From contig CM114272.1 of assembly GCA_050084515.1 (NCBI GenBank), positions 3,162,001 to 3,226,000 of the forward strand: a stretch of 64,000 bases of DNA, written 5' to 3'. Positions within the stretch are counted from its first letter, which is position 1, and each line of letters begins with the position of its first letter. This document shows, one piece after another, positions 11,480 through 22,985 of the stretch. The notes beneath the pieces are model-generated. The model made no database searches. It was not told where the DNA came from and worked only from the letters and a program-made list of their open reading frames with translations. This DNA is from Blasia pusilla (lineage: Eukaryota; Marchantiophyta; Marchantiopsida; Blasiales). A program made the translations under genes and the position numbers.

Positions 11480-12330
11480 AGGAATACTGGAGTTAATTCC
11501 TAATGCATCCGTGATAGGAGTGAGGGGGGTTTGGGCTGATAGTCCTGGTGGGTACTAGATGAAGCAGTGGATACAGCATGATCCTACAGTTGGGATTCAC
11601 TTCTCGGAAATCACGTTTGCTAGAAATTTCTCTTTTTTTCGAAGGTAATCGTGGAGCTCAAGGAGGTTGGGTTCTTCAATATTGTGGGCTGGACTTCATC
11701 TCTGTTTACGTCCCACCGTGGATTTTTATGAACGACTTAATTATTTTGAATATCAAGTTTCGCCCACTTACTTTTTCGGAGCAAGCAGGGATCATGGAGA
11801 TGAAACGAATCAACTTTCTCGTCGTTTGTGAAGTGAACCTTGAATTCGGAGACGTCACGAGGAATTGGGTCGGCGGTCTCAAAATCTTTTGCAGTGGTCG
11901 GACCAAATGGCTGGTTAGAAAATATTAGTGCTTGAATATTCCACGTCAGCCATCGGAGGCCACTTTAAAAAAAAAACCTCCAACAAGCGCAGAAATCGCT
12001 TTTGGTAGATGCATTCACGTCCCTGTGTATGATAACACTAATTTCGAAACGCAGGTCCCCAGATAAGATTGCAAATCGGTGAACACGAAGTGGAGCCATG
12101 TAGTCACCAGGGCGTGGGTATCTATACACCCACGCCCTGGTGACTACATCTGAAGTCACGGCAGAAATCTGAAGTTCAGTTTGGAGTTCCGATGAGAAAT
12201 CTCGGATCCCCACTTTGAGCGCAATTTGCCTGCTCTAAACGATCGATCACTCAAACTTCCATCTCAAACTTCCATGGTAAGCGCGATTCCAATCACTATG
12301 AGAAAGTTGTATAATTTAAGGTGTACTGTG
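11480..12330. other. Intergenic region with one perfect hairpin
   Basis: The plus-strand frame at 11578-11928 (116 codons) has no recognisable domain and no support from related copies, so I do not call it a gene. The only notable structure is the hairpin at 12098-12149. Confidence 0.4.
12098..12149. repeat. Perfect hairpin with 22-bp arms
   Basis: The left arm, starting ATGTAGTCACCAGGGCGTGG at 12098, is mirrored exactly by the right arm ending at 12149, around an 8-base loop (ATCTATAC). It has no terminal motif or duplication typical of a MITE. Confidence 0.9.
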
Positions 12331-12624
12331 ACTTCTAAAGACGCCTTAGGTTTCCCATGGCGCTGGAAAGTATATCATCTAATATGATCAATACCATTTC
12401 TCCAGAGGGTGAGAACAAAAGAAGCATTTGTGATAAAAAAAACAAGCTCCAAACACAAAAATAAGATTCGCGTGTTTTATTTTCAAACCGGAATTGCTTT
12501 CCAAACTTCTGTCTCCGTCGCTCTCGGAAACCAGTACAGGACGCGATTAGCACACATAGCCTGATATCATGAATCGGCACAAGCTCCTAACTCAGCTATC
12601 TCTCATTCAACAATGAATTGGGGT

Positions 12625-13185
12625 TCATTGGTTTTCCTCGCGGACCTGGAAGTTTCCGGTGAGCCTGTAAGCATTATCCCTGAGCCTCTCGTACCTCACG
12701 ACACCGCGAGCACCCGCAAGTCCTTCGGTTCCACCGATGATGGCCAGCTCCTGGCCTCCACCTCTGTTCCACACACCCCTGAGGTGGAGCTGGGCGTTGG
12801 CGAATCGCCTGTCCCCGTTGATCTCGGCGTCCTCCCGGAAGTTGATGGTGGAAATCCGCTCGACTTGATTGTCGTTGATATAAAAGTAGAGACCCGTAAC
12901 ATCGGCGATGCGCTTGGAGTGGCGCTGAGAGTCGGAATCCTCTTCCTCCTCCTGGGTCACCCTGTTCGAGTACACGAATCCCCTGCCTCGGTTGTCATCC
13001 CTGTCATCAGTGAACATTCGTAGGCGACCGCTCGACTCGGGTCCGAACACTTGCAGCTCGTTTTCCCTGGACTCGTGTTCTACGACTTCGAATCGGATGT
13101 TCCGGTCTCTTTTGGCCTGTGCCACGCATACGCTGGCGAGTAGCACGCAGCAGGCCAGAATCAAGAGCAAGTTACCGCGGGCCAT
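12625..13185 (-). CDS. DIR3, dirigent-like secreted protein
   Basis: The 186-residue protein starts MARGNLLLILACCVLL, with a signal peptide ending near residue 24 (AQA|K). It has the family barrel landmarks: GFVYSNRVTQEEEE near residue 70, FANAQLHLRGVWN, then ELAIIGGTEGLAGARGVV near 141-158. An acidic loop (EEEEDSDSQ) replaces the shorter loop of DIR1. It is clearly diverged from DIR1, DIR2 and DIR4 (many substitutions), so it is an older paralogue. I chose the ATG at 13185 because it aligns with the other family starts; the open frame upstream to 13305 covers intron sequence. Likely function is dirigent-type control of phenolic coupling in the cell wall, by family only. Confidence 0.87.
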   Translation of the reverse strand: MARGNLLLILACCVLLASVCVAQAKRDRNIRFEVVEHESRENELQVFGPESSGRLRMFTDDRDDNRGRGFVYSNRVTQEEEEDSDSQRHSKRIADVTGLYFYINDNQVERISTINFREDAEINGDRRFANAQLHLRGVWNRGGGQELAIIGGTEGLAGARGVVRYERLRDNAYRLTGNFQVREENQ

Positions 13186-13214
13186 GGTTAGGAAGGGAAG
13201 GGTGAATGAGGATC

Positions 13215-13479
13215 CTGCAAAAATGGGAAAAATTACACCCGAGACATCAATCGTGGGCACAAATTGATCGTGCGTAGAGAGGAGGAAACATATACAGTAA
13301 TACATTCATCAAATGAAATTAACATTATGTTTCTGACCGCAATACAAGAGCCGGACTTGAACAGCTCAGCGGTGAGAAGAAACTCATGGGAACAATCACG
13401 TACTGATTTCGGAGTGAGGAAATGCTACAAGGCTCTGGTTGAACTCATGAAGCATAGCTGAACGTTTGGGCTATTTATA
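13215..13479 (-). promoter_or_regulatory. DIR3 promoter and 5' UTR intron
   Basis: On the minus strand the TATA box is at 13472-13479, inside a self-complementary stretch GGGCTATTTATAAATAGCCC. The acceptor TTTTTGCAG|GATC has its boundary at 13214/13215. A donor CAGTACGTGATT near 13394-13405 aligns with CAGTAAGTGAGC of the other genes, with the third-position A of GTAAG changed to C. This gives an intron of about 190 bases. Confidence 0.5.
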
Positions 13480-13499
13480 AATAGCCCAAACGCCCATGA

Positions 13500-15255
13500 A
13501 TCATGCCAACAAATACGACGATTCTCGGGGAACTCGTGGAGCTCTCGGTGACCACGGCCGAGGATAGCGGGCAGGTGAAAAGAGGCCATCTGACGCAATT
13601 GTCTTAGCCCATGACTATCGATACTAGAATGCGATATTCTTTACTATACATACTAGAATGCGATATTCTCTGTCCATGGCGCTTTCCTTGATTCTTGGCT
13701 TACAATGAAAAAAATCACCCTACCAACTTCCCAACCACCCATATGATTTAACCACTTCACGGAATTACAAGAAATCCAAATTCATCCAACCCCAAAATCG
13801 CCCGAATCGTAAGTAAAGAAATTAAAGGCCACCTAACCCTTACATCCCCGAATAATAAGTAAAAGATCTCCTCTAAAACACTTGCTCCTCATAAACTTCA
13901 AACTCAACCCCAATGTTCAATCCTCCTCGTGTGGAAAGAGTAACACTCTAACTAGAATTGAGTTTTAACGCGGCTACAAATTAAAAAATTTGTATTAAAA
14001 CATTAAAATCAGTTTTTTTAAACTATGAAGCTTGCTTGGACAAGACTTTCAGTTCATTTTGATAGGAGCTCACTTCACCCTAGACCTTAAAATATTCACC
14101 TTAGAATGGTTATTTTTCTTTGAATCTTGTTTTCAAATAATAACAAAGTCAATTCTAGATCAATTTTCTCTTTCAAGTCTTTTTTTATTTCTTTTCACTT
14201 CAAACACATAGTCCAACTTTTGTGTTTTATCATGAGGCATTTATTTTCAAAGAAACAATTATTGAAAGCATGCACTCATAAGTGGAATTTATTGGAAGCT
14301 CCAAACTTTTGCAATACAATTATTACACCCTTTTTCTACCTCTCTTGTCCTTCCCTCTACAACTTAGACTTAGGGTTCTAAAAGAGTCCCACAATTAACT
14401 TCCATTTTTTTATTTTTTTTATAAAATTTAGAATATAACCTTCATACTTTTTCTCTACTAACACTAATCATATTCCCTGTCATTTCCTTATAAGATCTTC
14501 TAAGATTCCAAGTCCCAATTTAGGTGATAAGACTTACTTGGTTTAAATCTTAAATATGTATGAGAACATAACACCCATAATACTAGATAGCAACTATCAC
14601 TTATTATACATAGCAAAACAAAAAAGTGAGAGTTTGATCCAAACACATACTTGAATGTACTCACAACTAGTCTTAGACTATCATATGAAGTTCTAATATT
14701 CACATAGAATATTCCCTACTAACTATTATCACTCAATCATTGATGCTCAAAGTTGTACTCGAGAGAAGTGAAACTAGTTAATAATGGCAAATAGACTGAA
14801 GTTTTGATGACTATATTTGAACTTTAGATGACCTTATAATATTAAAAGGTTCACAATCATGATGATGAGGTGAAATAAAAATAAGGCTTCTATCAAGAGA
14901 TGGACTAAGTTATTAGAGAACATCTATCTAGCCTTATGGAAGAGGCCTAAAAGGTAGATAAGGTTGGTACATCATATCTATTATACAAATCTATACCATC
15001 CATAAGCCAAATGTCAAAAATTCTAAGTGCAATAATCCTTGTAACCAAAAGCACTCAAACACTAAACATCGGAGTTTGGTTTGAGAGTGAGGTACAAACC
15101 TTGATGGCTGTAATCTCGAATGATACAAATCGTGACATGAGAGACCAAGACCAAATATCAAGCTAGATGAGAAAACATCAATTTCCAAAATGTGGCCTTT
15201 TAGAAAACCCAATTTTGTTCTAATATGATTATTAGCACACTAGAACATACTGCAA
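13500..15255. other. AT-rich intergenic region, no gene seen
   Basis: A short direct repeat (ATACTAGAATGCGATATTCT) occurs at about 13621 and 13650. The remainder is AT-rich, with ORFs such as 14127-14381 that are low in complexity and have no family support. Base composition here, and again in 40-43.5 kb, is visibly lower in GC than around the DIR genes. Confidence 0.5.
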
Positions 15256-15259
15256 TGGG

Positions 15260-15480
15260 AGTACAACTTAGGTTTTACTCTCTATGTCAACCATGTTTAT
15301 GACTTAGGATTAAAGGTTTACAAGTTAAGGTTTAAGATTTACGACTTCGGCTGTAAGGTTTCTGTCTTAGGATGGAGGGTTGAGGGTTTAGATGAATAAT
15401 AATTCTCTATACTTCTTTAAGTTAGTATTCACTTAGGGCTTAGGGTTTATGGCTTATGTTCTAGGGTTTAGGGTTTATGG
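15260..15480 (+). repeat. Degenerate TTTAGGG-like repeats
   Basis: Phrases such as TTAGGGCTTAGGGTTTATGG and CTAGGGTTTAGGGTTTATGG are clustered near 15430-15480. Looser versions (TTAGGATTAAAGG, AAGGTTTACAAG) extend back to about 15305. The unit is close to the plant telomere repeat TTTAGGG. This is an interstitial, decayed array next to the 207-bp repeats. Confidence 0.55.
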
Positions 15481-15485
15481 CCGTT

Positions 15486-17075
15486 GAAAGTCATTAAAAG
15501 CCATACTTGGACTAAGTCCAATTGGATCCTACGATCCAATTCCATCCGTAGAAGGCGTCTGGTTAAGGGAAATCCCCACTTAACGATTTAATCGGTAGTT
15601 CCAAATGGCCTGCTCTTAAGATCCCTTTCTTTTCAGAAAATATAGAATCAGAACCTAAGTTTTTAATTATGTCCCAAATTTCCGCGCACGCTGAAAGTCA
15701 TTTGGAGCCATACTTGGTCTAAGTCCAATTGGATCCTAAGATCCAATTCGTGCTGCAGACGGCCTGCGTTAAAGGGAATCCCCATCCTCGATCGGAACTG
15801 TAGTTCAGAATGGCCTCCTTCTTAGATCCCTATGTTTTTAGCAAATGTAGAATGGGAACCTTAGTTCTAAATTGTGTCCCAAACTATCGCACCCACTCAA
15901 AGTCATTTGGAGCCATACTTGGACTAAGTACAATTGGATCCTAAGGTCCAATTCCCGCCGTAGAATCCATCGACAAAGGAAAATCCCTACCTCACGATTG
16001 GAATTGTAGTTCCCAATGGCCTACTCCTAAGATACAATTCCAGCCGTAGAAGGTGTCTAGTAAAGGGAATTCCCTACCTACCGATTGGAATTCTAGTTTG
16101 GAATGGTTAGATCCCTATATTTTTAGCAATCACAACCTTAGTTCTGAATTATGTTCCAAAATTCCGTGTGTGTTGAAAGTCACCTAGAGCCATACTTGGT
16201 CTAAGTCCAATTAGGTCCTTAGATCCAATTCTGGCTACAGAAGACGTCCGATAAAGGGAAATTATTATCCTCGATTGAAACGGTAGTTCCAAATGGCCCG
16301 CTCCTAAGATCCCTATGTGCTCACCAAATGTAGAATTGGAACCTAAGTTCTTAATTGTGTCCCAAACTACAGCGTCCTCTGAAAATTATTTGGAGCCAAA
16401 CTTGGTCTAAGTCCAATTGGATTCTAAGATCCAATTTCGGCCACAAAAGGTGTTAGGTAAAGGAAAATCCCCACATAACGATTGGAATTGTAGTTCCAAA
16501 TGGCGTGCTCCTAAGATCCCTATGTGTTCAGAAAATGGAGAATCGAAACCTTAGTTTTGAATTGTGTCCCAAATTGGCCCACCCACTTAAATTCATTTGG
16601 AGCCATACTTTGTCTAAGTCCAATTGGATCCTAAGATCCAATTATGGCCGCAGAAGTCGTGTGGTAAGGGGAAATCCCCATCCTTGGTTGGAATTTTAGA
16701 TCTGAATGGCTTGCTCTAGAGATCCCAATAGGTCATAAACAAATGTAGAATCGGAACCTAAGTTCTGATTTGTCCAATTCGAACCAAAGATCCAATTTTG
16801 GCCCTAGAAGTCGTATGGTAATATTTAACCCAATCCTCAATTGGAACTGTAGGTGTAAATATCCTGCTCCTTACATCCCAATAGGTTGGCAACAAGTGTA
16901 GAATTGGAACCTTAGTTTTGATTGTGTCCAAAACTGTCGCGCCCGCTGAACGTTATTTGGAGCAAAACTTAGTCTAAGTCAAATTGGATCCTTAGATCCA
17001 AGTTTGGCCGTAGAAGTCGTCTGGTAAAGGAAATCCCCATCCTCGGTTGGAATTATAGCTCCAAACGGTCTTCTC
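15486..17075 (+). repeat. Tandem array of about eight 207-bp units
   Basis: A landmark phrase (AAAGTCATTTGGAGCCATAC and variants) recurs at about 15486, 15691, 15898, 16173, 16381, 16588 and 16950, with spacing close to 207 bases and some expanded intervals. Each unit also contains TCCAATTGGATCCTAAGATC, then a GGGAAATCCCCA phrase and GTTCCAAATGGCCTGCTCC. Units differ at many positions, so the array is old. A partial unit lies near 16740-16900. ORFs within it are artefacts of the repeat. Confidence 0.85.
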
Positions 17076-17079
17076 CCAA

Positions 17080-18540
17080 GATCCCAATGAGTCGGCAAGA
17101 AATGTAGTTCCGAGCTAATTTGGATCTAGAGTTCTAAATGCTTTTGGTTAGCACTCCGTAGGAGCTTCTCCAGGGCCGAGGGAGCACTTTCTACTATCAA
17201 CTTCATTGCTATCTGGAGTGGTAGAAACCAAATACTTTCTAGTTCATTTGAAACTAGAGTTCCAAACGCCATACAATAACCTACAGTGAAACTGTAGTTC
17301 CAAATGTTGTAGAAATGGCAAGATGATGTATTCGAAAGCCTGAAGAGCTCCTTTACCGGGCAATAGTAGGTCTATTGGCAATAAAACTGTATAGATTCTT
17401 GGCATATGGGGGAATGGGGTTGGGGCGGAGGGTCTATGAGGCCAAGATTATTTGTTTCTTTATTTGAGAATGCTTTGGAATTGGGTCTTAAGCTCTGATT
17501 TGGATGAGAACCTTGGCAGTATCCCCATTCAATCATCTGCCGCCTCCTTTACTGTAAAATCGTGAAATAATTTAGTTTATGTTGCAAATATTACTTTGAC
17601 AAGTCTACGACAATTTTAACCACATCACACGCTAGCCTTCACTCTCTCGAGATATTCAAGAAACAAACAAAATAAATACTGTCAACATCATTGTGAACAT
17701 TTTAACTTCAAGATCTTACTATATAGCCTGTTGGTGACTAAAAGAGACTTCATTGGATGCAAAAGAACTTGATGTTTTAGTCAAATTTAAATGGACTTCA
17801 GTCCTTATTTTTCTTGTAAGCATGACTTCAAGAAAGCCGAAAATCCAGAAATATTTTAATTCACCAGGAATACCAAAATTGGTGTTAATATGGATTGATG
17901 AAATCTTAGAGTCACCTCATAGATGATGTCATGGATGATCATAAACAAAAAAATCATGTCAAGCACATAGCACCATAGTTGATAATAGGGCCTCAAAATC
18001 TTCCTTTTAGCAAGGCCACTGAAATCTATACCCTATGAATTATTATGAGGAATTTAAACTATATGACATACAACCTTGCTGTCGGGAATGCCCAAGCGAA
18101 TGTGATATTCACTTATTTGGAAAGGATTTGAAAGTGGGCATTAACTCCAAATCCCTCTAATTGCAAAAGCTTAGAGTATCTTATTGCATATATTAGAGCA
18201 AATGCAAAAGTATTAGGTATAGACGATGTGGATTCAAAATTAAGGCCAGTAATAGTGATAGTGTGATTGTAAATCCGTGTAAGGATTGGATATTTTTCAT
18301 GAGAAATGGAAGACTTGGATGAAAATAATGAATGTATTACTCTGAATTTTTGTAAATGATGGAGCTTGGTTGATCTATGGACGTATTGTGTGTTATCGTA
18401 TCACTATTATTGGAATCATTTCTAAATGATCCTTCTTTTTGTATTTTGGTAAAAGACAAGATGGAGTTGCTACCTCATGAAGACCGTAGCCTTCATGATA
18501 ATGAGGACGAGGGAAGAGGGGGAGAATCCCTCAATACATA
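17080..18540. other. Intergenic region, no gene seen
   Basis: AT-rich sequence with only short frames. A few phrases near 18100-18260 look faintly coding on the plus strand, but stops interrupt them. This may be the upstream part of whatever element or gene the ORF at 18575 belonged to. Confidence 0.35.
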
Positions 18541-18574
18541 GACATAACTTACGCCCGCAAAGGTGAATAAGAAG

Positions 18575-18790
18575 ATGGTCTTGCAATTCTTCACGGAAGA
18601 TGAATTGAAGGCGCACTTTGATAGCATCATCGACCCACAAGTTCTGAAAGGAGAGTTGAAGAAGTCGCAGCTAAAGTGGTTGGAGCATGCAATTAGAGAA
18701 TTTGCAAGGAAAGTGGAAGAAAATGAGTGGAGAAAGGATTGGGCTTCATTCAATGGCGTCCTAAATTATGAAGATCTTTGTAATGTATAA
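18575..18790 (+). CDS. Unidentified short ORF, possible exon remnant
   Basis: From the ATG at 18575 the frame encodes about 71 residues, beginning MVLQFFTEDELKAHFDSI. It is rich in charged, amphipathic helix-forming residues (LKKSQLKWLEHAI, ARKVEENEW), unlike the low-complexity chance ORFs around it. The frame is open a few codons upstream, through a CCCGCAAAG|GTG that could be a splice acceptor. I do not recognise a family. It stops 230 bases before the start of the retrotransposon and may be the last exon of an older gene or element. Confidence 0.3.
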   Translation: MVLQFFTEDELKAHFDSIIDPQVLKGELKKSQLKWLEHAIREFARKVEENEWRKDWASFNGVLNYEDLCNV

Positions 18791-19013
18791 AGAAAGGTGA
18801 CAAGTCATCTTTTAATGAATAATAGGTTGTTTGTTCCCGAAGAAGATCACAATATCTGAAAAGAGAATTAAAAATAGTAAATATCATGCAGAAATTCTGA
18901 AATAGTGTCTATAAGTAGGACAAAGACATCAAGCACAACATTCTATTCTTAACAAGTACGAAGCATGCATGCACACCAACTTGTTGTCTAGCCTGCAGAA
19001 ACTTTCTGTTGAT

Positions 19014-19365
19014 GTCATGACCATACGGATTATGTCGTAGAGTAAAGTGTGCTGGTAGAGGCCATTCCTTATGTAGGACCGTAGTGGCTTGGTAGAGATG
19101 CGGTTTCATACATAGGGTTGGGGGTGACTTTCCCAATAAGGCCCGCTCTTAGGTTGGAGGATATAAGGTGGAGTGCACTCAAAGAACAGTCAGTTCTTTG
19201 AGTTGAGCCTGTTGCGTTGGGAGTTAGCCTTGGTAGTGAGTAGAGCTCTTAGCTATGGTGTTTCCTGCAAGCTTCGACCTAGATTCTCCCATCGTGGAGT
19301 GGGTTTGGCTCGATTGTATGTGATTGTATATGTGTTTTATGGCAGTAGGTCTTTCATGGATTTCA
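19014..19365 (+). repeat. Terminal repeat A1 (left) of the DNMT retrotransposon
   Basis: It is about 352 bases and starts GTCATGACCATACGGATT. It is highly similar (my impression is above 90%) to A2 at 39488-39854, with one 14-base insertion in A2 (GGGTTAGTAAGTTG region). Both copies end at GGATTTCA. Internally a TATAAGGTGGAG segment near 19160 could be a promoter. Homology to the right end stops exactly at 19365, and no B segment is present on the left. Confidence 0.85.
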
Positions 19366-20864
19366 CTCAAAGAACTGGCGTAGATCGATGGTAGCTTCGA
19401 TTGTAGATCAGTAGGATCTGGTTAAGGCTGATTGTGTACTCAGCCGTGGATGTTCGTGGCTTGTGGTCTATGTTGGAGGTGTGAATCTAGTGCGTGGTTG
19501 GTTGGGAAAGAAGCGCCTTGCAGAGAGCTTTCCAACGCGCTTTAGATCGCCGGATTTCGTCAAGGGAGTTGGAAGTTATCAAGGATAGAAGATTCTGGTT
19601 CGTATTCGACGGTTTTCTGATGTGGAGAGCTTGGAATGCGGAAGCTCTGTTGAAGTTCATCCAGATCGGGTGAGAGGTTCCTGTTGCTACTTGTATTGTG
19701 ATCTCATGTGAAGCTATCTGCTTGAGTGTGTGGAGCGTTGCGGATTTATGCGTGCATGAAACTGGGCGGAAGCGTTGTCGAATTTGCTATTCTGGAGGTG
19801 TATGGACAACAAGTTTGTCTGATTTTTAGCTCGGAGTATAGAGCTCGATTGTAGCTGATTTTTTGTGGAGAGATAGCTATGGTAGTCAATTGAATTCTGC
19901 TTGAAACAGATTCAATATTGGTTGAGGATTTGTGGAGTAATTTTTGATCGAAATTTCGCGGACTAGCTCAAGGTTTGGCTATGGTGGACAGCGGATTGGA
20001 GGGGCTGGTTGGTTGGTGACTTGTTCATTGTTGGAGACGCCTATCCCACAGGGGGCGCCCTGGTTGGGCCTCTCTCTCCATGGCGAAGCATGGTGAATGG
20101 GGCGATAGGGGCATGTCTCGGCGTTTTGAGGCTTCGAGGCAACTCGTGGTAGCTCGGGGCGAGTGGGCGTGAGAGGCGGAGAGGCGGAGTAAGGAGTAAG
20201 GAGTAAGGAGCAAGCAAGCAAGCTTGCTTGTTTGGGCGTGAGGCAATTTTTGCAGGATTTGGGATTTGAGTGTTGCATAACTGGTCACCCATCTTTGGGC
20301 TATTCTGCTTGGAGGACGCTTAATTGCTGAGCTCTTAACTATGCTAGTGTACACACTGTTGTAACTCATTTGGTGCTGTCCGGAGATGTGTTAGGCGTTT
20401 TATGCATCTCAGGTTTTTGGTTGATGTACCTCTAGCGTATACTACGGTGTAGCCTTTCCATGCAGGTGATATTGTCAGGTGCTATGAGTTCGACTAGCAC
20501 GTCATCGACCCGCGGCGGAGTAGCTATTGCGTTAGAATTGTGTGGTGGGTTTTGTGGATTCAGGAGGCACCACGTTTGGTGGATTATGTTACCTTGATTT
20601 CCATTTGCGATTGGAGGGTTGTCGTTGGACTTCCTGTGTTTGGATCCCCTCCATCGGTGCTTCTTGCTTGCGCGCCCATTGTTAGGGTTGACGCTGATTT
20701 CGAGTAGTGTTACTCTTTATGTGCTACCGATAGTGAGTGGAATGATGACCGAGACCGTGGGAGGCTTCTTGTGGTGATGACAGGTTAGGTTGCCTACACC
20801 CATAGCTAGTAGAGCTAGAATAGTATAGCGACATCGACGTCACTTGGTTATTTGGTGGTGGTAA
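19366..20864 (+). other. Untranslated leader of the retrotransposon
   Basis: There are 1.5 kb between A1 and gag with no long plus-strand ORF. A clear primer-binding site just after A1 is not visible: the first bases are CTCAAAGAACTGGCG, and the first TGG lies 10 bases in. A microsatellite-like patch (GGAGTAAGGAGTAAGGAG, then GCAAGCAAGCAAGCTTGC) lies at about 20183-20232. Minus-strand ORFs at 19979-20369 are shadows of this GC-rich patch. Confidence 0.5.
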
Positions 20865-22376
20865 TTTGGTGGTGGTGCGGCATCGGCGTTGGTCATCACA
20901 GAGCTATCGGGTGGTCTGGTTGGGGACCGTGGTGCGGACAGTGGTGCTTTCACACGGAGTGGATTTAGGTATCGGCTTCCTTTTCCACTTCCGACGGTAA
21001 ATGAAGAGGAGGACGAGGGTGTTCCAAATACCGAGTCTTCTACGTTGTTATCGAGTGTTGTAGTTCCATTGATTTGGGACATGGACGGTGGATATGGGGC
21101 CATGAAGGGCCCACGACGATACTCGGGTGCAGTGGGCACCATTGAGTTGGAGGACTTCATGCAGGAGTTTGATACATGGTGTGATATGAAGATGTTGCGG
21201 AACTCCACGTTGTTTACACCCTTCTTGGCTTGGAAGGGGTTGTTTCAGCACTTGGAAGGACCACCCATGGATGATTACCATGAGTTTAGGAAGGACCATG
21301 TTGCTGAGATTGAGGCATGGAGACAATATTGGTCTCCAGGCTATGTGTCTATCACCCATGGTGGTATTGGCAGTAGTGCTCCTACTATGCCAGCCAGCCC
21401 GACGTTGAGTGGTACGAGTACGAGCCGGAGTGGGGGTACTAGTGGGGGTACTAGTGGAGGTACTAGTGCCCCACCATCGTTCAGCCCGGTTGTAGAGTTC
21501 TTCAAGAGGTTGAAGAAGAACTATCAGGGAGTGAAGACGGAGAAGTTGAGGAGTCTTCAGGAATTTGAGCGAAAGACTGGTGAGAGTCTTCGTGAGGCAA
21601 ACACTCGTATGCGACGCTTGATTTCAGTTACCCAGGGTGTGACGGAGGATGAGGCAGTCCAGTTTTGGTATGGGATCTTGGACAGAGATTTGCGCCGTAG
21701 GGTACGTGATGCTACTCTAATGAGTGATGATTCACCCACATTGACCCATGTGTTTGCTCTATCTGAGAAGATTGAGCTTAACATGGTGAAGGAGAGAGTG
21801 GTGACATCCGCATTCATGGGGATACAACTACTACTTCGTGTTCACCGCCCATCTCACGAGTCTCGTAGTAGTAGTGGTGGTGGTAGTAGTAGTGGGAGTC
21901 GTGGGGGATACACACGACCTCAGTCAAGTCCTAGAGGGACACTTGTGCAAAGATCATTGCCTTCATTTGCTGCCCCGCAGCAAGGACATTCATGTTGGAC
22001 ATGTGGAGATGATCATGTTAGGAAGTTTTGTCCCCAAGAGGATGGGAGACGGACTTTGGAGGATGGGCCTCGATCGGCCCCAACTCGGTGTGATCATTGC
22101 GGAAGACCAGGTTATCCTCGAGAGCGTTGCTTTGATCTTCATCCGAAGGTGAGATCAGGCCACGGCCGTGGGTGGAGTAGCTCGAGAGGCCGAGGTGGTA
22201 GAGGTAGTAGAGGTGGACCAGTGGTTGGAGAGCCTACGGTGGCTACCCCTACCACTACGAGTAGAGTCGCTATGGTCGCCAGGATTGAGCTTGATTGGAG
22301 CGAGTTGGCTACTATGGTGGTATCCAAGATAGATCGGTTCGGGAGCAGGGGCTTCCACCTCTTATGGAGGGGATGA
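20865..22376 (+). CDS. gag polyprotein (capsid plus zinc knuckles)
   Basis: The frame is open from 20865, and no in-frame ATG precedes the conserved part; the first usable one is in the segment IWDMDGG near 21080, so the true start is unclear or lost. A capsid-like retrotransposon gag region contains FFKRLKKNYQGVKTEKLRSL, then LREANTRMRRLISVTQGVTE and YGILDRDLRRRV (about 21490-21710). Near the carboxyl end are two cysteine knuckles: CWTCGDDHVRKFC (about 21994-22032, one residue short of CX2CX4HX4C) and CDHCGRPGYPRERC (about 22090-22131, with Tyr at the His position). Ser/Gly-rich linkers flank both. The frame breaks near 22350, where the next frame reads on, suggesting an indel. Confidence 0.8.
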   Translation, partial: FGGGAASALVITELSGGLVGDRGADSGAFTRSGFRYRLPFPLPTVNEEEDEGVPNTESSTLLSSVVVPLIWDMDGGYGAMKGPRRYSGAVGTIELEDFMQEFDTWCDMKMLRNSTLFTPFLAWKGLFQHLEGPPMDDYHEFRKDHVAEIEAWRQYWSPGYVSITHGGIGSSAPTMPASPTLSGTSTSRSGGTSGGTSGGTSAPPSFSPVVEFFKRLKKNYQGVKTEKLRSLQEFERKTGESLREANTRMRRLISVTQGVTEDEAVQFWYGILDRDLRRRVRDATLMSDDSPTLTHVFALSEKIELNMVKERVVTSAFMGIQLLLRVHRPSHESRSSSGGGSSSGSRGGYTRPQSSPRGTLVQRSLPSFAAPQQGHSCWTCGDDHVRKFCPQEDGRRTLEDGPRSAPTRCDHCGRPGYPRERCFDLHPKVRSGHGRGWSSSRGRGGRGSRGGPVVGEPTVATPTTTSRVAMVARIELDWSELATMVVSKIDRFGSRGFHLLWRG

Positions 22377-22985
22377 TCTCTCTTATATGGCGAGTGCAAA
22401 GACAAGGTTGAGGCATCAAGCTGCATTACAAGAGGAGCCACTCGAGCGTCGAGCCACGTGGTGCTATCATGGAGTTGGACCCACAAAGGGGTGAGGCGGG
22501 AGGCAAAGCTAGGCTTCCCAGTCATTCTTGTTTCCGAGGTGCTTAGGACTCTATCCATGGTTCCCTCGTTGAGCCTATTTGGCCGAGTGGGGACTAAGGC
22601 ATCTACATCGGCGTGTAGTAGACACGGATGCAAAGATCGAGGCAAGATTGCGGATGGCAACCGGTGTTGGGATCCCCATTGTTTTCGCCCACGGAGCTTA
22701 TGGCTTTAGGAGTTGACTTAGCTCTGATTTCAGCTAGCAGCCGCGTTGTGTGAACGTGGGGTGTTATTCTTGCTACACGTGTTGAGGTGGATGAGGGTGT
22801 TGCGGTGGAGCGATCCTCTATGTGAGGTATAGCATTGAGTACCAGTGCTACTTGGCAGGCAGCAGCGGCGAAGATGGATGCATTACCAGCCCGGCGAGTC
22901 ATTGATCGTGAGAGGCTTACACTTGGTGTATGTATGTTGGATAACCGGAGTGGGATCTTCCGATTGGTGAGTCCTACAGGATAGG
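22377..22985 (+). pseudogene. Degenerate linker between gag and protease
   Basis: No frame is open across this 600-base stretch, although it must once have joined gag to the protease domain. Frameshifts and stops are spread through it. Apparent ORFs on both strands are fragments. Confidence 0.5.

Noticed and set aside
11578-11928. 116-codon plus-strand ORF
   Set aside because: No motif, no conserved paralogue, and overlapped by an equally open minus-strand frame.
12098-12149. MITE
   Set aside because: Only 52 bases, no internal sequence, no target duplication and no second copy in the window.
20025-20369. Three overlapping minus-strand ORFs of 83-114 codons in the retrotransposon leader
   Set aside because: They overlap in different frames over a GC-rich, repeat-containing patch and show no domain.
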